A stretch of 64,000 nt of DNA from Arenicellales bacterium (GCA_951813075.1 OX638343.1:2291999-2355998), one strand, 5' to 3'. Counted from the stretch's first letter, positions 46,880 to 56,196 are shown. Numbers and translations are program-made. The notes: generated by a model not told the origin, from the sequence alone.

Positions 46880-47951
46880 TCACCATTTGGGCAGACCAGT
46901 TGGCTATAACCGACAATTTATCGAATAGTACCGGTCGAACAATACGTTCTATTCGTCCCAAGAGGAACTATAACACTTTAGCGAAGCTGGACCGACGCCG
47001 GGTGAAAAAGGACAACAGTCTGGCACGTACGCAAAAATAATCTCAGTCAATTATTCATTGATCTTACTTGGAATTCAAATCGGCTGGAAGGGAATGCCTA
47101 TTCAATTCGTGATTCTCTGCGATTGATTGAAGACGTTATTGAAGCGAAAAGAAAATTGGTACTTGAGAATCAGATGATCTTGACCTCAAAACTGCGATCT
47201 AGTTTCTTGTCGATGCACTACAAGAAATTGGATTCAATCGTTATATCGTGCTTATTTTCCATGAATTTCTCGCAGACAAATTGCATCAAGAATAAACGTC
47301 GGTAGGGCGATTGCGGTTCATTGATGTAGGCATTGGAGAGTCGGTAAATATTCCACTTGCGATTCCGCGACAGGTAGAGGAATGCTTTGATCAGATATTT
47401 CATTCATTTTCGGCAATTGACAACCTCTTCAAACCGAGTATTTTGTTTTAGCGCAGTTTCCTTATCCGCAGCCATTCGATGATGTCAACAAACGGGTTTC
47501 CCGTTTGTGTGCAAACATACTCTTGACCAAGGCAAAATTGGTGCCAATCTGCTTTGAAGATCTCGAGCGGGGAATCTATACTGAAGCCGTTCTCGGCATC
47601 TGCTAAAGGAACAGGCTGGATTGCTTCGAGATGTCTTATGTTTGTTTTTGAGCGATCTGTCGTTCGATTTACCGCAATTCGGCTCACCGTCGGAGAACCC
47701 AATCTATTTCAAATGATCTATCGAACTGCGTTTAATGAAGTTGTTGCAACAGTCATCGAATGAAAATCAACAAATCGCAAGCTGCCGAATTCATTGATTC
47801 ATGGACATAACGCCATATTTCTTAACAGAATCAGGAAATATTTCGTAATCTCACCAAAAGGGAACTGTTGATGTTCCACAACGGAAATATTGCGCGCTAT
47901 CCCATTACTCAATTGGAAATTTCAGGGTGGAAAGAAGGTTGCTGCGCGTAA
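46880..47951 (+). pseudogene. Fic-family protein, broken by frameshifts and stop codons
   Basis: Fic enzymes transfer AMP or related groups to proteins. Pieces of a whole Fic protein are legible in correct order but in changing frames: GRPVGYNRQFIE near 46889, SGTYAK near 47020, IDLTWNSNRLEGNAYS near 47060, then EIGFNRY...HEFLADKLHQE stopped by TAA and continuing GIGESVNIPLAIP, the active-site region PQPFDDVNKRVSRLCANI near 47465, TEAVLGIC, then FERSVVRFTAI...GEPNLFQMIYRTAFNEVVATVIE ending at 47763 and finally MFHNGNIARYPITQLEISGWK to the TAA at 47949. At least four frame changes and several stops make it non-functional. The usual catalytic HPFxDGN motif reads PQPFDDVN, as in one Fic clade. 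Confidence 0.85.
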
Positions 47952-47958
47952 AAAACAT

Positions 47959-48792
47959 TTAGAAACCAGATTCCAATTTAGAAGTCAGAATCCGAACCCC
48001 GCCGCGTCCATCAAGCTGAATCAAAAATTGTTTAGGCTCACTACAGAATACATATGTCCGTTCGAATTTACTACAAGGCCAGTTGGAGTCGTCGTTCTCT
48101 GGACATGCAAACCTTCCATAAGGTAGATCAAAATTCGCATATATCAGCAGCCAATTCACACACACCGTCTTTTGGTAATCTTCAATTTTTTGGTTCTTAT
48201 TCGTCAGAACTATTTTTAGGTCGCAGGGTTGCAGTTTCTTTGTATAGCTGACATTGTCTTGTTTCCAGGGCCTTCTTTTGGCTACAGGCGTTTTGCGCAC
48301 CCAGATGGACTTCACGAATGGTGGGGTTGGCGGGGTCGAATGTCCGTCAATTTTCTTATACTTCAATATTTCCTTGTCGTCTAGGTTTGTTTTACCAAGG
48401 ACATCAACTATGCATTCGACCATATTTTTCCTAATATTCCTCTTAACATTCTCTGAAAAGTAGGAATCATTAAATTTGAAGGTTGCCTGAATCGACTTGC
48501 TACAAGTATTCGAATATTTCGTTTCTGCCCATTTGATAATCTTATCTTTGTCGCTGTGTATTTTTCGGGAGCGTGAACCATTTTGGGAATCATTCTGGCT
48601 TAGGTTATTGTGAATCTCGTCGATATGAATCTCCGTAATTTCAACACCGACACAGCGTCCATCATATTTGATCAGGAAATCGGGACTGTCTCCATCGCTC
48701 TTCAAGATTTCAAACTCCAAGCCGGCCTTAGCGGCCTCTGCTCGGAAATTATTCAGCCAACGTAATTCTTCCGACCTCTGACTGTTGCTCAC
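47959..48792 (-). CDS. Hypothetical protein with a possible PD-(D/E)xK nuclease-like core
   Basis: 277 residues, not recognised as a named family. Residues about 25-60 read SDGDSPDFLIKYDGRCVGVEITEI, in which PDF followed by a hydrophobic strand and VGVEIT fits the D...ExK/T arrangement of restriction-endonuclease-like folds. The middle part is lysine-rich and contains KWAETKYSNTCSKSIQATF. An internal candidate GTG start is preceded by AGGA at a good distance. It is adjacent to and convergent with the Fic pseudogene, and low-GC composition and accessory neighbours suggest transfer. It may be a nuclease of a defence or toxin system, which is inference only. Confidence 0.5.
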   Translation of the reverse strand: MSNSQRSEELRWLNNFRAEAAKAGLEFEILKSDGDSPDFLIKYDGRCVGVEITEIHIDEIHNNLSQNDSQNGSRSRKIHSDKDKIIKWAETKYSNTCSKSIQATFKFNDSYFSENVKRNIRKNMVECIVDVLGKTNLDDKEILKYKKIDGHSTPPTPPFVKSIWVRKTPVAKRRPWKQDNVSYTKKLQPCDLKIVLTNKNQKIEDYQKTVCVNWLLIYANFDLPYGRFACPENDDSNWPCSKFERTYVFCSEPKQFLIQLDGRGGVRILTSKLESGF

Positions 48793-49559
48793 AAATAATT
48801 CCTATTCATTTTTGGACCAACATATTTTAGTAATCAGCTCCAGCGCAAATCTGCGCGACTCTCACCCAGAAAATTCAGTGCACTGTGGAAAGGCGATATT
48901 TCCTATAGCGGTTGCAATCAAAGCCGAGCAGTCGTCTGAGGGATAACCCACGGATTGGCATAACATTGTGCCCTATCACTCGACACGCCAAAACCTTTAA
49001 ACGGCTGCTAATTGACTAGACTACGTGCTCGCGTAACGAAGATTTTAACAAAAGGGCCAAGTCCGCACTCTCAACGAAACCGTAACGAGGGGAGAAGCGG
49101 CCATTGTTGGGTCGCATCAAAGTCGAAGTATCTTATTGGTGCGAGGGTTGCTACGATGCAGAAAGCCCATCCCGCATCAGTACGCATGCGATACTTTCAA
49201 ATAGAATAAATCCAATTGCGAATGGCTTGCGGTACGACATTATAAAAAATTATGCCTTTGTACATGCTTCAGTCGAATTTTGTTGCAATAGTTGAGAGCT
49301 CCTGTTATTTTATGGCTTAAATTGTTGTTATTATTATATATTATCACAAAAAAGGCTCATTCCCTCATTATGGATGGCATATGCAGGCTAACGACATTTG
49401 TTAAATTTATTCTATTCTTCAAAGAGTGATAAAGATGGGCTCGGAAGCACTTGGGTGTCGCAGAATCGATCAGTGGGATAATGCCCACTTAACTCTACCG
49501 GTAGAGTACATCATTCGGTGTAATTCGAGTCGAAAAACCGATTGAAAATACTACGCTAC
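48793..49559. other. Intergenic stretch with inverted repeats
   Basis: About 770 bases without a recognised gene. A 65-codon frame at 49012-49209 has no family. Near the right end two inverted repeats sit side by side: AGTGGG with CCCACT at 49472-49489, and a perfect 16-bp palindrome ACTCTACCGGTAGAGT at 49492-49507. They lie downstream of the minus-strand gene that ends at 49560, so they may halt its transcription, but no T-run follows. Confidence 0.45.
49472..49507. repeat. Two adjacent inverted repeats
   Basis: AGTGGGATAATGCCCACT (49472-49489) has a 6-bp stem; ACTCTACCGGTAGAGT (49492-49507) is a fully self-complementary 16-mer. Two bases separate them. Their closeness suggests one functional or insertional unit. 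Confidence 0.5.
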
Positions 49560-50423
49560 CTATTCTTTGAAGAATTCCGACATTTTGTCGGCTTCAAATC
49601 TATATTGTTCGGCAATATTTCGTGCTTCTGGGTTGCTCGAAATTACATATTCAGCTTCTGGGAAAACACTCGAATAACTAGAAATAAAATGACTCATAAG
49701 CTTGATACCATTACAAAGTATTCCATGTGTCAGCATTTGCTGTTCGTCAAGGCGTCGCGCTTGGCCAATTTGTAATGCGCTTGCATAACTGGAGTGAGAG
49801 TACCCGCAAAGATAATTGTAGACATCCGTGAAATATTTCACATGAAAATCTGCAGAGCATCCAAGGTCGGTCCATGAATTGCCAGTTCGCCATATGCCTT
49901 TCAACAACTGGCTTTGCTGTTTGCCAGTAAAATTTGTAAAGTGATCTGAACTCTTAACTTCTTCGCGGAGTTTGTTGAGTGTAATCCTCTCATTAGCGAG
50001 CTTCTGCTGCTGACCCTTAAAATTGATGTCGTATTTCTGGCGATCTACAAGACCAGCAATTCGCCAGAGTTTATGCCGAAAAATTGATAAGCTCTTGTCT
50101 TCAGAATCATAGATAAAATGGAAAACCAGGTATGTTTCCAGTGCGGCGCGTGCGACTACATTTATGGAGGGGTGATCAATATGATTAATTTCTTGCTTTC
50201 CATTCGCTTTGATCATATAACCGCCCGCTAGAATTTCCATGGAATTTAGATGTTGGAATAGCTTTATTGAGAGTATCTGAGCGTCGTTTATCCATTTGGT
50301 CCCTAACTCTAATTTTTTTCCATTTTGAGATTCGATTAGCTCGATTAATAGATACAAAAGTGCGTAGTATTCTGTTGGAAGGGCATCGTTATGGCCGAGA
50401 TGTTTGTTAAGAGGGTTTTCCAT
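49560..50423 (-). CDS. DUF5677-like protein of unknown function
   Basis: A largely helical protein of 287 residues. The block SINVVARAALETYLVFHFIYD near residue 90, with an RxxLE helix, is typical of the DUF5677 group, and SDHFTNFTGKQQSQLLKG and CGYSHSSYASALQIGQ also fit a family pattern of a helix with conserved H-S residues. The biological role of the group is unknown; members are often found near mobile elements and defence genes. No signal peptide or transmembrane segment is obvious. The gene is next to an IS1595 element, whose left repeat begins about 190 bases upstream. Confidence 0.55.
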   Translation of the reverse strand: MENPLNKHLGHNDALPTEYYALLYLLIELIESQNGKKLELGTKWINDAQILSIKLFQHLNSMEILAGGYMIKANGKQEINHIDHPSINVVARAALETYLVFHFIYDSEDKSLSIFRHKLWRIAGLVDRQKYDINFKGQQQKLANERITLNKLREEVKSSDHFTNFTGKQQSQLLKGIWRTGNSWTDLGCSADFHVKYFTDVYNYLCGYSHSSYASALQIGQARRLDEQQMLTHGILCNGIKLMSHFISSYSSVFPEAEYVISSNPEARNIAEQYRFEADKMSEFFKE

Positions 50424-50613
50424 TGGCAGTTTGTTAATAGTTCATGAATTGCTATAAGTCTGTTGGCACTGCCACCAACTCAGATTCCTTAGCCCACTTG
50501 CAGAATTTAGGATATCCGGCAACTCTGATTTGTTGAAAATGCAAACTATTGAGTGATCCGTGTGGATTGCATTGTACTCCTACAGCTACTATCGGACGAA
50601 ATTTCTAAGAGAA

Positions 50614-50639
50614 TATAAACTTCACTTACCCATTGGAAT
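50614..50639 (+). repeat. Left terminal inverted repeat of the IS1595 element
   Basis: Begins TATAAACTTCACTTACCCA and is paired with the right repeat with three mismatches out of 26. Confidence 0.75.
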
Positions 50640-50654
50640 TATTTTCTAATTCCA

Positions 50655-50861
50655 CTAATCTCGAAGATCGTTCTGTTTTGCCTTGATGTCGCGGTTATTG
50701 ATGCGCGGTGTGCTCATCAATCGCTGAGCAATTCGTTGTGCCCGCCGGTGAACTTCTTCGGAGATCGCCCGACCGCGTGGTTTCAATTTTGACTCGGCTG
50801 CCTGCTTCATCTGTTCAGCACCTGAATATGACCACTCAATGCAACCTTCCATCAACACCAC
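50655..50861 (-). CDS. Small ORF at the 3' end of the IS1595 element
   Basis: A 68-residue frame inside the element, overlapping the transposase end by 26 bases, reads GAEQMKQAAESKLKPRGR and RAQRIAQRLMSTPR. It may be a passenger protein, or the frame-shifted original C-terminus of the element's coding region. No family is recognised and coding status is uncertain. Confidence 0.3.
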   Translation of the reverse strand: MVLMEGCIEWSYSGAEQMKQAAESKLKPRGRAISEEVHRRAQRIAQRLMSTPRINNRDIKAKQNDLRD

Positions 50862-51800
50862 AGACCAGTTCCTTGTTCAACAGCCGCTTGCCGATAAATC
50901 CAGCTGCGATGAACTCCATTTGCCTGACCGTATCCAGCTCCCGAAGGTTATGCCGCCCGGCAAATTCACTTACATAACGACCCGGATGTTTCTTGCTCAT
51001 CTTGTGGTACGTGCCCTTATGGGCTCGCTTGAGCATCGACCAGAAACTTTCGATGCCGTTGATATGAATGTCTCCATCAACCTATTCACCACTTGAATGC
51101 TTGACATAGTGATGCCTGAAGTCGTCCAGTTCCTGATAACTGACAAAGTCATCACAATGCACCGTTGAGCCTGGCGCCGCACCTTCGCAGATGAATCCAT
51201 GCAGCGTCGAACGCTTTGTGTCCTCAATCACTTTTGCCTTGATCCGCCTGGTTTGTCGTTGTTTCATGCCAACACAGCCGTTTTGCCAACCGCACCACGA
51301 CCGGCTTTGAGCTTGTTCGATTCATGCTTGTTCTTCTCAATGCCACCAACGCAAGTCTCATCGACTTCCACTGTCCCAGTGTAGACATCACTGTCGTCGG
51401 CCAATGCAGATCTGATCTTGAGCAGCATCCGCCAGGCCGATGGCTGCGATATGCCAAGGTCGCGGTGCAGCTTCATTGATGAGACACCCTTGCGACTGGT
51501 TGCCACCAGGTATACCGCAATCGCCCACTGGCGAAGGGATATATGCGAACCTTCCAGAATCGTTCCATGACGGGCAGAGAAGTGCTTCCGGCAAGTTCTG
51601 CACTTGTGAGGCAGAGGCTTGCCATTGGCCACCTCGTAGGTGTTGGTGCCGCCACAGCGATGACAGACCGCCACGCCGTCTTTCCAAATAATCGACTCAA
51701 ACCACTTTCTTGCTGTTGTCTCGTCTGGAAACATCTCAAATAACTCAAGCAGTGTGATGCCCTTGCTGTGCGATTTTCCAGGTGAATTGCGTTGCGGCAT
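50836..51800 (-). pseudogene. ISXO2-type transposase, frameshifted and interrupted
   Basis: The N-terminal part carries the zinc-ribbon (CHRCGG ... CRTCRKHF), followed by GTVEVDETCVGGIEKN with the first DDE residue. At about 51265 the frame shifts by one base (GKTAVLA stop, continuing MKQRQTRRIKAKV), and about 180 bases later an in-frame TAG interrupts SSGE before DIHINGIESFWSM, after which LKRAHKGTYHKMSKKHPGRY completes the catalytic domain. The pieces line up with a normal transposase of about 310-320 residues. Two separate lesions show it is dead. Confidence 0.85.
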
Positions 51801-51856
51801 AATTTGATCTACTCGTGCGGAATAATTTTCTGAATTTTTCTCTTGGATTGTAAACT

Positions 51857-51882
51857 ATTCCGTTGGGTAAGTTAAGTTTATA
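51857..51882 (-). repeat. Right terminal inverted repeat of the IS1595 element
   Basis: The reverse complement starts TATAAACTTAACTTACCCA and pairs with 50614-50639. It lies about 57 bases upstream of the transposase start. Confidence 0.75.
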
Positions 51883-51888
51883 AACCCC

Positions 51889-52282
51889 ATTAATTACACA
51901 CCTGTTCCTATAGACAGAATTAATATCTAAACTGCAATTGGTATTTATTGATATGCTTGCATATATGTTTATGTGAATCAATGAAAAGTAAATACGATGA
52001 CTCGATGAACCTTTCAATCTCGGATAAATCCGATCGAACGGTGCGAACATCTGTTGCTTGAAATCGTGGCAAGAAAGGCAATCCTCCTTCGTTAATATTG
52101 ATGATATTCGAGCCTAATCACTGTAAAATTCTTATCCCGTTAGTCACACAGTGCTGGACTCGGTGAAGACGAAATGTCAAACCTTAGTTCAGGAATTACT
52201 GCAATCTGTACGAGATGCATCTGGTCACGAATTATCTGTACTCAGTTTACCTTTCAACATCACGCAATGAAGCGAGAATAAT
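51889..52282. other. Intergenic region upstream of gcvT
   Basis: About 390 bases between the insertion sequence and gcvT. It should hold the gcv promoter; TTGATG near 52099 and TAAAAT near 52124 are 20 bases apart, which is poor. I looked for a glycine riboswitch and saw no convincing tandem-aptamer core. Confidence 0.4.
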
Positions 52283-53392
52283 TTGTCCCTTCTCGTTAGT
52301 CCCCTGCACAAGATCCATCTTGATTTGGGCGCCAAAATGGGGCCCTTTACCGGCTATTCCATGCCAATATGGTACCCCGAAAAAATCATTGCTGAACACA
52401 ACCACACCAGAACACAAGCAAGTTTGTTCGACATATCACACATGGGACAAGTCAGCATCGTTGGAGCTGACGCAGCCAGTACCCTTGAAGAATTGATTCC
52501 GACCGATTTTGTAAACTTGTCATATAAAAAAATGCACTATTGCTGTTTCACTAACAACCAAGGCGGTATCCTTGACGATTTGATCGTAGCAAATTTAGGC
52601 GTGGAGTTTTTCGTGGTGATGAATGCAGCCTCTAAGGAACAAGACTTAGAATATCTTCGAAAGAATGTTGCAACCGCTTCAGTCGAAGAACATTCCGAGA
52701 ACGTGTTGTTAGCGTTACAGGGCCCGAAGGCAGCGGAAGTGCTGGCAAGATTTCATCCGGAAATCGCTGACCTTGATTTTATGACGATTGATAAATTTGT
52801 CTTGAACAGAATACCTTGCATTATTAGTCGTTCCGGCTATACCGGAGAGGATGGATTTGAACTTTCAATACCGGTACAGAATGCAGATCAGTTGGCACGA
52901 GCACTATTGGCACAACCCGAAGTCAAACCCGCCGGTCTCGGAGCACGAGATTCGTTGAGGCTTGAAGCGGGGTTGAGGCTATACGGACAAGACATGGATA
53001 CAACGACAACCCCCGTTGAAGCGGGCATTCATTGGACAATTTCAAGAGCTCGGCGAATCGGCGGCGAGCGGGAAGGTGGGTTTCCCGGTGCCGACGTAAT
53101 ATTACAGCAAATCGCCAACGGTCCGAAAAAGCGTATGGTTGGAATGCGCCTCCACACGAAAGCACTCGCCCGCAAGGGAACAAAGATTTGTTTGGATGAC
53201 GGTATAGAAATCGGCGTCGTAACCAGTGGTTTGTTCGCACCTACAGTGAAAGCACCGATTGCGATGGGATATATTGAACCGTCGCATGCGAATGTTGGAA
53301 CTGTCGTCAACATTCAAATTCGAAATAGTATGGTTTCGGCTGAAATCGTAAGATTACCTTTTGTCAAACATCAATATCGCACTATCACATAG
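52283..53392 (+). CDS. gcvT: Glycine cleavage system T protein (aminomethyltransferase)
   Basis: Transfers the methylene group from the aminomethyl-lipoyl H protein to tetrahydrofolate and releases ammonia. The start is a TTG with a weak GCGAGAA upstream. The 369 residues include SPLHKIHLDLGAKMGPFTGYSMPIWY at the N-terminus, FDISHMGQVSI, GGILDDLIVANL, the folate-binding SRSGYTGEDGFEL, and ARDSLRLEAGLRLYGQDMD, all typical. gcvH follows after 31 bases. The P-protein gene is not in the window, so it must be located elsewhere if the system works. Confidence 0.95.
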   Translation: MSLLVSPLHKIHLDLGAKMGPFTGYSMPIWYPEKIIAEHNHTRTQASLFDISHMGQVSIVGADAASTLEELIPTDFVNLSYKKMHYCCFTNNQGGILDDLIVANLGVEFFVVMNAASKEQDLEYLRKNVATASVEEHSENVLLALQGPKAAEVLARFHPEIADLDFMTIDKFVLNRIPCIISRSGYTGEDGFELSIPVQNADQLARALLAQPEVKPAGLGARDSLRLEAGLRLYGQDMDTTTTPVEAGIHWTISRARRIGGEREGGFPGADVILQQIANGPKKRMVGMRLHTKALARKGTKICLDDGIEIGVVTSGLFAPTVKAPIAMGYIEPSHANVGTVVNIQIRNSMVSAEIVRLPFVKHQYRTIT

Positions 53393-53423
53393 ATACCAGA
53401 CGTCCCAACTGGAGGGGATCAAA

Positions 53424-53804
53424 ATGAGTGAGATTCGCTATACACAGGATCATGAATGGGTTCGAGTTGTTTCCGAGGATATTGTCGAAGTAGGAATCAC
53501 AGACTTTGCTCAAGAACAGCTCGGTGATATTGTCTTCATTGAATTGCCGGAAGTCGACTTGAGTGTTGACGCATCGGATGAAATCGCGGTGATTGAATCT
53601 GTTAAAGCTGCAGCAGAATTGAGGTCACCCGTATCGGGTACGGTCATCGAGATCAACGAAGAGTTGGAGGATCAACCTGAATTAGTCAATGAAAATCCGA
53701 CTGAGGATGGCTGGTTTTGCAAGCTGGAGCTGTCCAGTCCGGAAGAATTTGATGATCTACTGAATGAAGACGAATATAGCGAATATGTTGCCAGTCTCGA
53801 ATGA
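53424..53804 (+). CDS. gcvH: Glycine cleavage system H protein (lipoyl carrier)
   Basis: Carries the aminomethyl group between P, T and L proteins on a lipoyl arm. The 126 residues begin MSEIRYTQDHEWVRV; the lipoyl lysine is in AVIESVKAAAELRSPVSG near residue 63. The C-terminus ENPTEDGWFCKLELS and YSEYVASL is typical. GGAGGGG about ten bases before the ATG at 53424 decides the start over an upstream in-frame codon. It belongs to the gcvT unit. Confidence 0.96.
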   Translation: MSEIRYTQDHEWVRVVSEDIVEVGITDFAQEQLGDIVFIELPEVDLSVDASDEIAVIESVKAAAELRSPVSGTVIEINEELEDQPELVNENPTEDGWFCKLELSSPEEFDDLLNEDEYSEYVASLE

Positions 53805-54295
53805 ATCACTATGGGTATGAAAACCAAGGGAATTATTTGAAAGCACTGATACCCTGTTAATTCTTCGGCACCCGAGCATTGCAACTGGCCTGAAGTTGCG
53901 ACCAGGAATCCGCTACGCAATTAAATGCCGTGTTGAAACGGGTTGCTATTTCAGGCGAGATCCGGGATCGGCGATTCACTATAACTGAAAGTCATTTTTG
54001 GATTACCTTAGTTACGCAGCAGCTTCTTTGTAATTCAACTTCAACGGCTCAAACAAACTTACCGTACCGACAAATCTGGGTGAGGAGAAGACTCTTCATG
54101 GGTACTTCAATAGTCCTCCCCGCGGTAATCAACAACATCTACAGCCAGATTTTCCTGCATCAAGTTGACAGACAACCCGCCAGGTCTTCGATACTCGGAT
54201 CCCAAACATTACGAAATTACTCAATAATGAATGGGATCCGAATTCGGGCAGATTCATGTCCTTTCGGTCAACCTGATTTCCAGGGCAAATCCAAA
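53805..54295. other. Intergenic stretch between gcvH and the BCCT gene
   Basis: About 490 bases between convergent genes with no recognised coding content. An open frame on the plus strand here lacks family marks. A hairpin at 54272-54300 is the only structure noticed. Confidence 0.4.
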
Positions 54296-54300
54296 TCAGG
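54272..54300 (-). terminator. Stem-loop at the BCCT stop codon
   Basis: CCTGATTT and AAATCAGG form a perfect 8-bp stem with a 13-base loop overlapping the stop at 54296. No T-run is seen on the minus-strand side, so it is a possible rather than a proven terminator. Confidence 0.3.
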
Positions 54301-56038
54301 AATTTTCCGATTGCTTACTTCGTATATTGTCCCTGACCAGTGCCTTAAGCAAACCAATACCCATCAGTATCAGTACCGCCGTAAATGGAATAGTGCCCAC
54401 AATCATTGCGGATTGAATTGCTCTCAATCCACCGGCAAGCAATAAAACACCGACCACTGCAGTGAGTGCGATGCCCCAGATCAGGATATGTTTCTGACCG
54501 GTCTTAACCGCGTAATCTCCACCAGAATTGATTGTATTGATCACCAAAATTGCGGAGTCAGCGGAAGTCACGAGATAAGTGAGCAATAGAATCACGATCA
54601 TAATCGACATCAATGTGGCCAGCATCGGGGACAGCATGATGTTGATCACCTCATAGAGCTGATACGTTAGATTCGAACCAAAGATTCGTCCGTCTGCAGC
54701 GCCGCTCAATTCCAGGTCAATGGCTGTGCCGCCTACGAATGTAAACCAGATAAAGCACATTATTGAAGGAGCGACGATGGCGCCTAAAACAAATTCCCGA
54801 ATAGTTCGGTTTTTTGATATTCGCGCAAGGAAAATACCAACAAAGGTGCCGAATGCGATCGCCCAGGCCCAAAAGAAGACAGACCAACCTGTTTGCCAAC
54901 TACCAAGTTCCGTTGATGGGTCCCATACAGTCAGTGTCAAGGCCGGCAGATGAATAATGTAACTGAAGATTCCTATGCCCAGCAGTTCAAGCGCGAACGT
55001 AGTCGCTCCAAAAATCAGGAAGAACGTGAGCAGGGAAAATGACAGTACCATGTTCGTGTTACTGAGCCATTTGATGCCTCTTCCTACGCCAGACAACGCT
55101 GACGCGGTAGACAAGAGCATCACAATCGCTAAGGATAACAACAGGGCGCCTGTCGTCGGTCCAGAGGCTTCGCCGGTTGTCATCAGCCAATCCGCCCCGG
55201 TAATGTTGTGTAGTCCCGAAGCAAATGCGTTTAGACCAAGGCCGATTGTTTGTGATATCCCCAGTAAAGTTGATAACACGGCAGCGATATCGACAACGCT
55301 CCCCCAGGGTCCTTCCATTGAACGGCCAAACAGGGAACTCAATCCGGAACGGATTGTTAATGGCAGATTGCGTCTGTAAGCGAAAAATGAAAGCGAAATC
55401 CCAACCAGCGAATAGGTTGCCCAAGTCCCCAGTCCCCAATGCAGAAACGCATAGTGATATGCGCTGCGAACAGCCGATTCCGTTTTGGGAATCGCTAATC
55501 CATCGATCGCCGCGATCGAACCTGCAGCAAGCTGCTTCTGATACTCGACAAATACATCGGCACCTTCTGCGAGCTCTATGTTGCTACTGGCGAAAAGTGC
55601 CATAATCGTTTCCTTGCTCATGATTGTTTCGGGATTATTTCCCAAATGCCAAATTGGTTCTGCAGCGGCGTAACCAAGCATGCCGATTCCGATTCCTGCA
55701 CCAAACATCATAGAAAACCATGAGAAATCCGAGAATTCCGGCTTTCCATCCGGCGGGCCAAGCTTGACTTTACCGAAGGGCGGATACAACGATATAAACA
55801 GGCAAACACATACGTAAAAGGCGACTGCATAGATATAGTAGGCATTGAAATGTTCCAGTGACCAGTTCTGTATGTCGCTGAGTACCTGTCCTGCCCGTTG
55901 CGGGTCCATCGCAGCCCAGATGACAATTAAGGCGATCAGTACCTTTGCTGGCAATGCAACGGTCTGGCTGAATCCTTCATAAAATCCGGACTCCTTTTTT
56001 ACGATTTTCAACTCGCTGAGCGGTGGGGGGATAGGCAT
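54296..56038 (-). CDS. BCCT-family betaine/choline/carnitine transporter
   Basis: A sodium- or proton-coupled importer of quaternary ammonium compounds such as glycine betaine, used for osmoprotection or as nutrients. The protein (580 residues from the ATG at 56038) has about 12 membrane segments; the hallmark GAGIGIGMLGYAAAEPIWHLG lies near residue 90 (split for length: GAGIGIGML then GYAAAEPIWHLG), and FFWAWAIAFGTFVGIFLARI matches the second block, with a tryptophan-rich patch in the substrate path. The start at 56038 is preceded by a perfect GGAGG eight bases away, so the in-frame ATG at 56053 is not used. Glycine betaine catabolism ends in glycine, which links loosely to the adjacent gcvTH. 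Confidence 0.93.
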   Translation of the reverse strand: MPIPPPLSELKIVKKESGFYEGFSQTVALPAKVLIALIVIWAAMDPQRAGQVLSDIQNWSLEHFNAYYIYAVAFYVCVCLFISLYPPFGKVKLGPPDGKPEFSDFSWFSMMFGAGIGIGMLGYAAAEPIWHLGNNPETIMSKETIMALFASSNIELAEGADVFVEYQKQLAAGSIAAIDGLAIPKTESAVRSAYHYAFLHWGLGTWATYSLVGISLSFFAYRRNLPLTIRSGLSSLFGRSMEGPWGSVVDIAAVLSTLLGISQTIGLGLNAFASGLHNITGADWLMTTGEASGPTTGALLLSLAIVMLLSTASALSGVGRGIKWLSNTNMVLSFSLLTFFLIFGATTFALELLGIGIFSYIIHLPALTLTVWDPSTELGSWQTGWSVFFWAWAIAFGTFVGIFLARISKNRTIREFVLGAIVAPSIMCFIWFTFVGGTAIDLELSGAADGRIFGSNLTYQLYEVINIMLSPMLATLMSIMIVILLLTYLVTSADSAILVINTINSGGDYAVKTGQKHILIWGIALTAVVGVLLLAGGLRAIQSAMIVGTIPFTAVLILMGIGLLKALVRDNIRSKQSENS

Positions 56039-56046
56039 TGTATTCG

Positions 56047-56051
56047 CCTCC
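56047..56051 (-). promoter_or_regulatory. Shine-Dalgarno fixing the BCCT start
   Basis: GGAGG on the minus strand, eight bases before ATG at 56038. An upstream in-frame ATG at 56053 overlaps this site and has none of its own. Confidence 0.6.
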
Positions 56052-56196
56052 ATTGCTTAATGGTTTTTAGTATGCCTGCTAGAATATAGCATTGTTCATA
56101 TTATGAAATTGTTCTTTGGATATAGTCGCCGTCAATTATCGGTTGGCCGAAGGTCCCAATTTTTTTCCTTCCAATCACATCAATTGGGCAAAGCGA

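Larger units (their letters stand above)
50608..51888 (-). mobile_element. IS1595-family (ISXO2-type) insertion sequence
   Basis: A transposase gene of the ISXO2 group is flanked by terminal inverted repeats: 50614-50639 and the reverse complement of 51857-51882 agree at 23 of 26 positions, sharing TATAAACTT and ACTTACCCA and GGAAT. The total length is close to 1.28 kb. The bases just beyond the repeats do not show a matching 8-bp target duplication, so the element is old or its ends were altered. The transposase is broken, so it cannot move by itself. Confidence 0.8.

Noticed and set aside
47123..47305. Independent 60-residue gene
   Set aside because: It is one frame fragment of the degraded Fic gene (LIEDVIEAKRKLVLENQMIL block).
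52085..52282. Glycine riboswitch upstream of gcvT
   Set aside because: I could not find the conserved tandem-aptamer core sequence; the region may simply hold a promoter.
53930..54445. 171-codon plus-strand frame between gcvH and the BCCT gene
   Set aside because: It overlaps the end of the BCCT gene, has no family marks and no ribosome-binding site.
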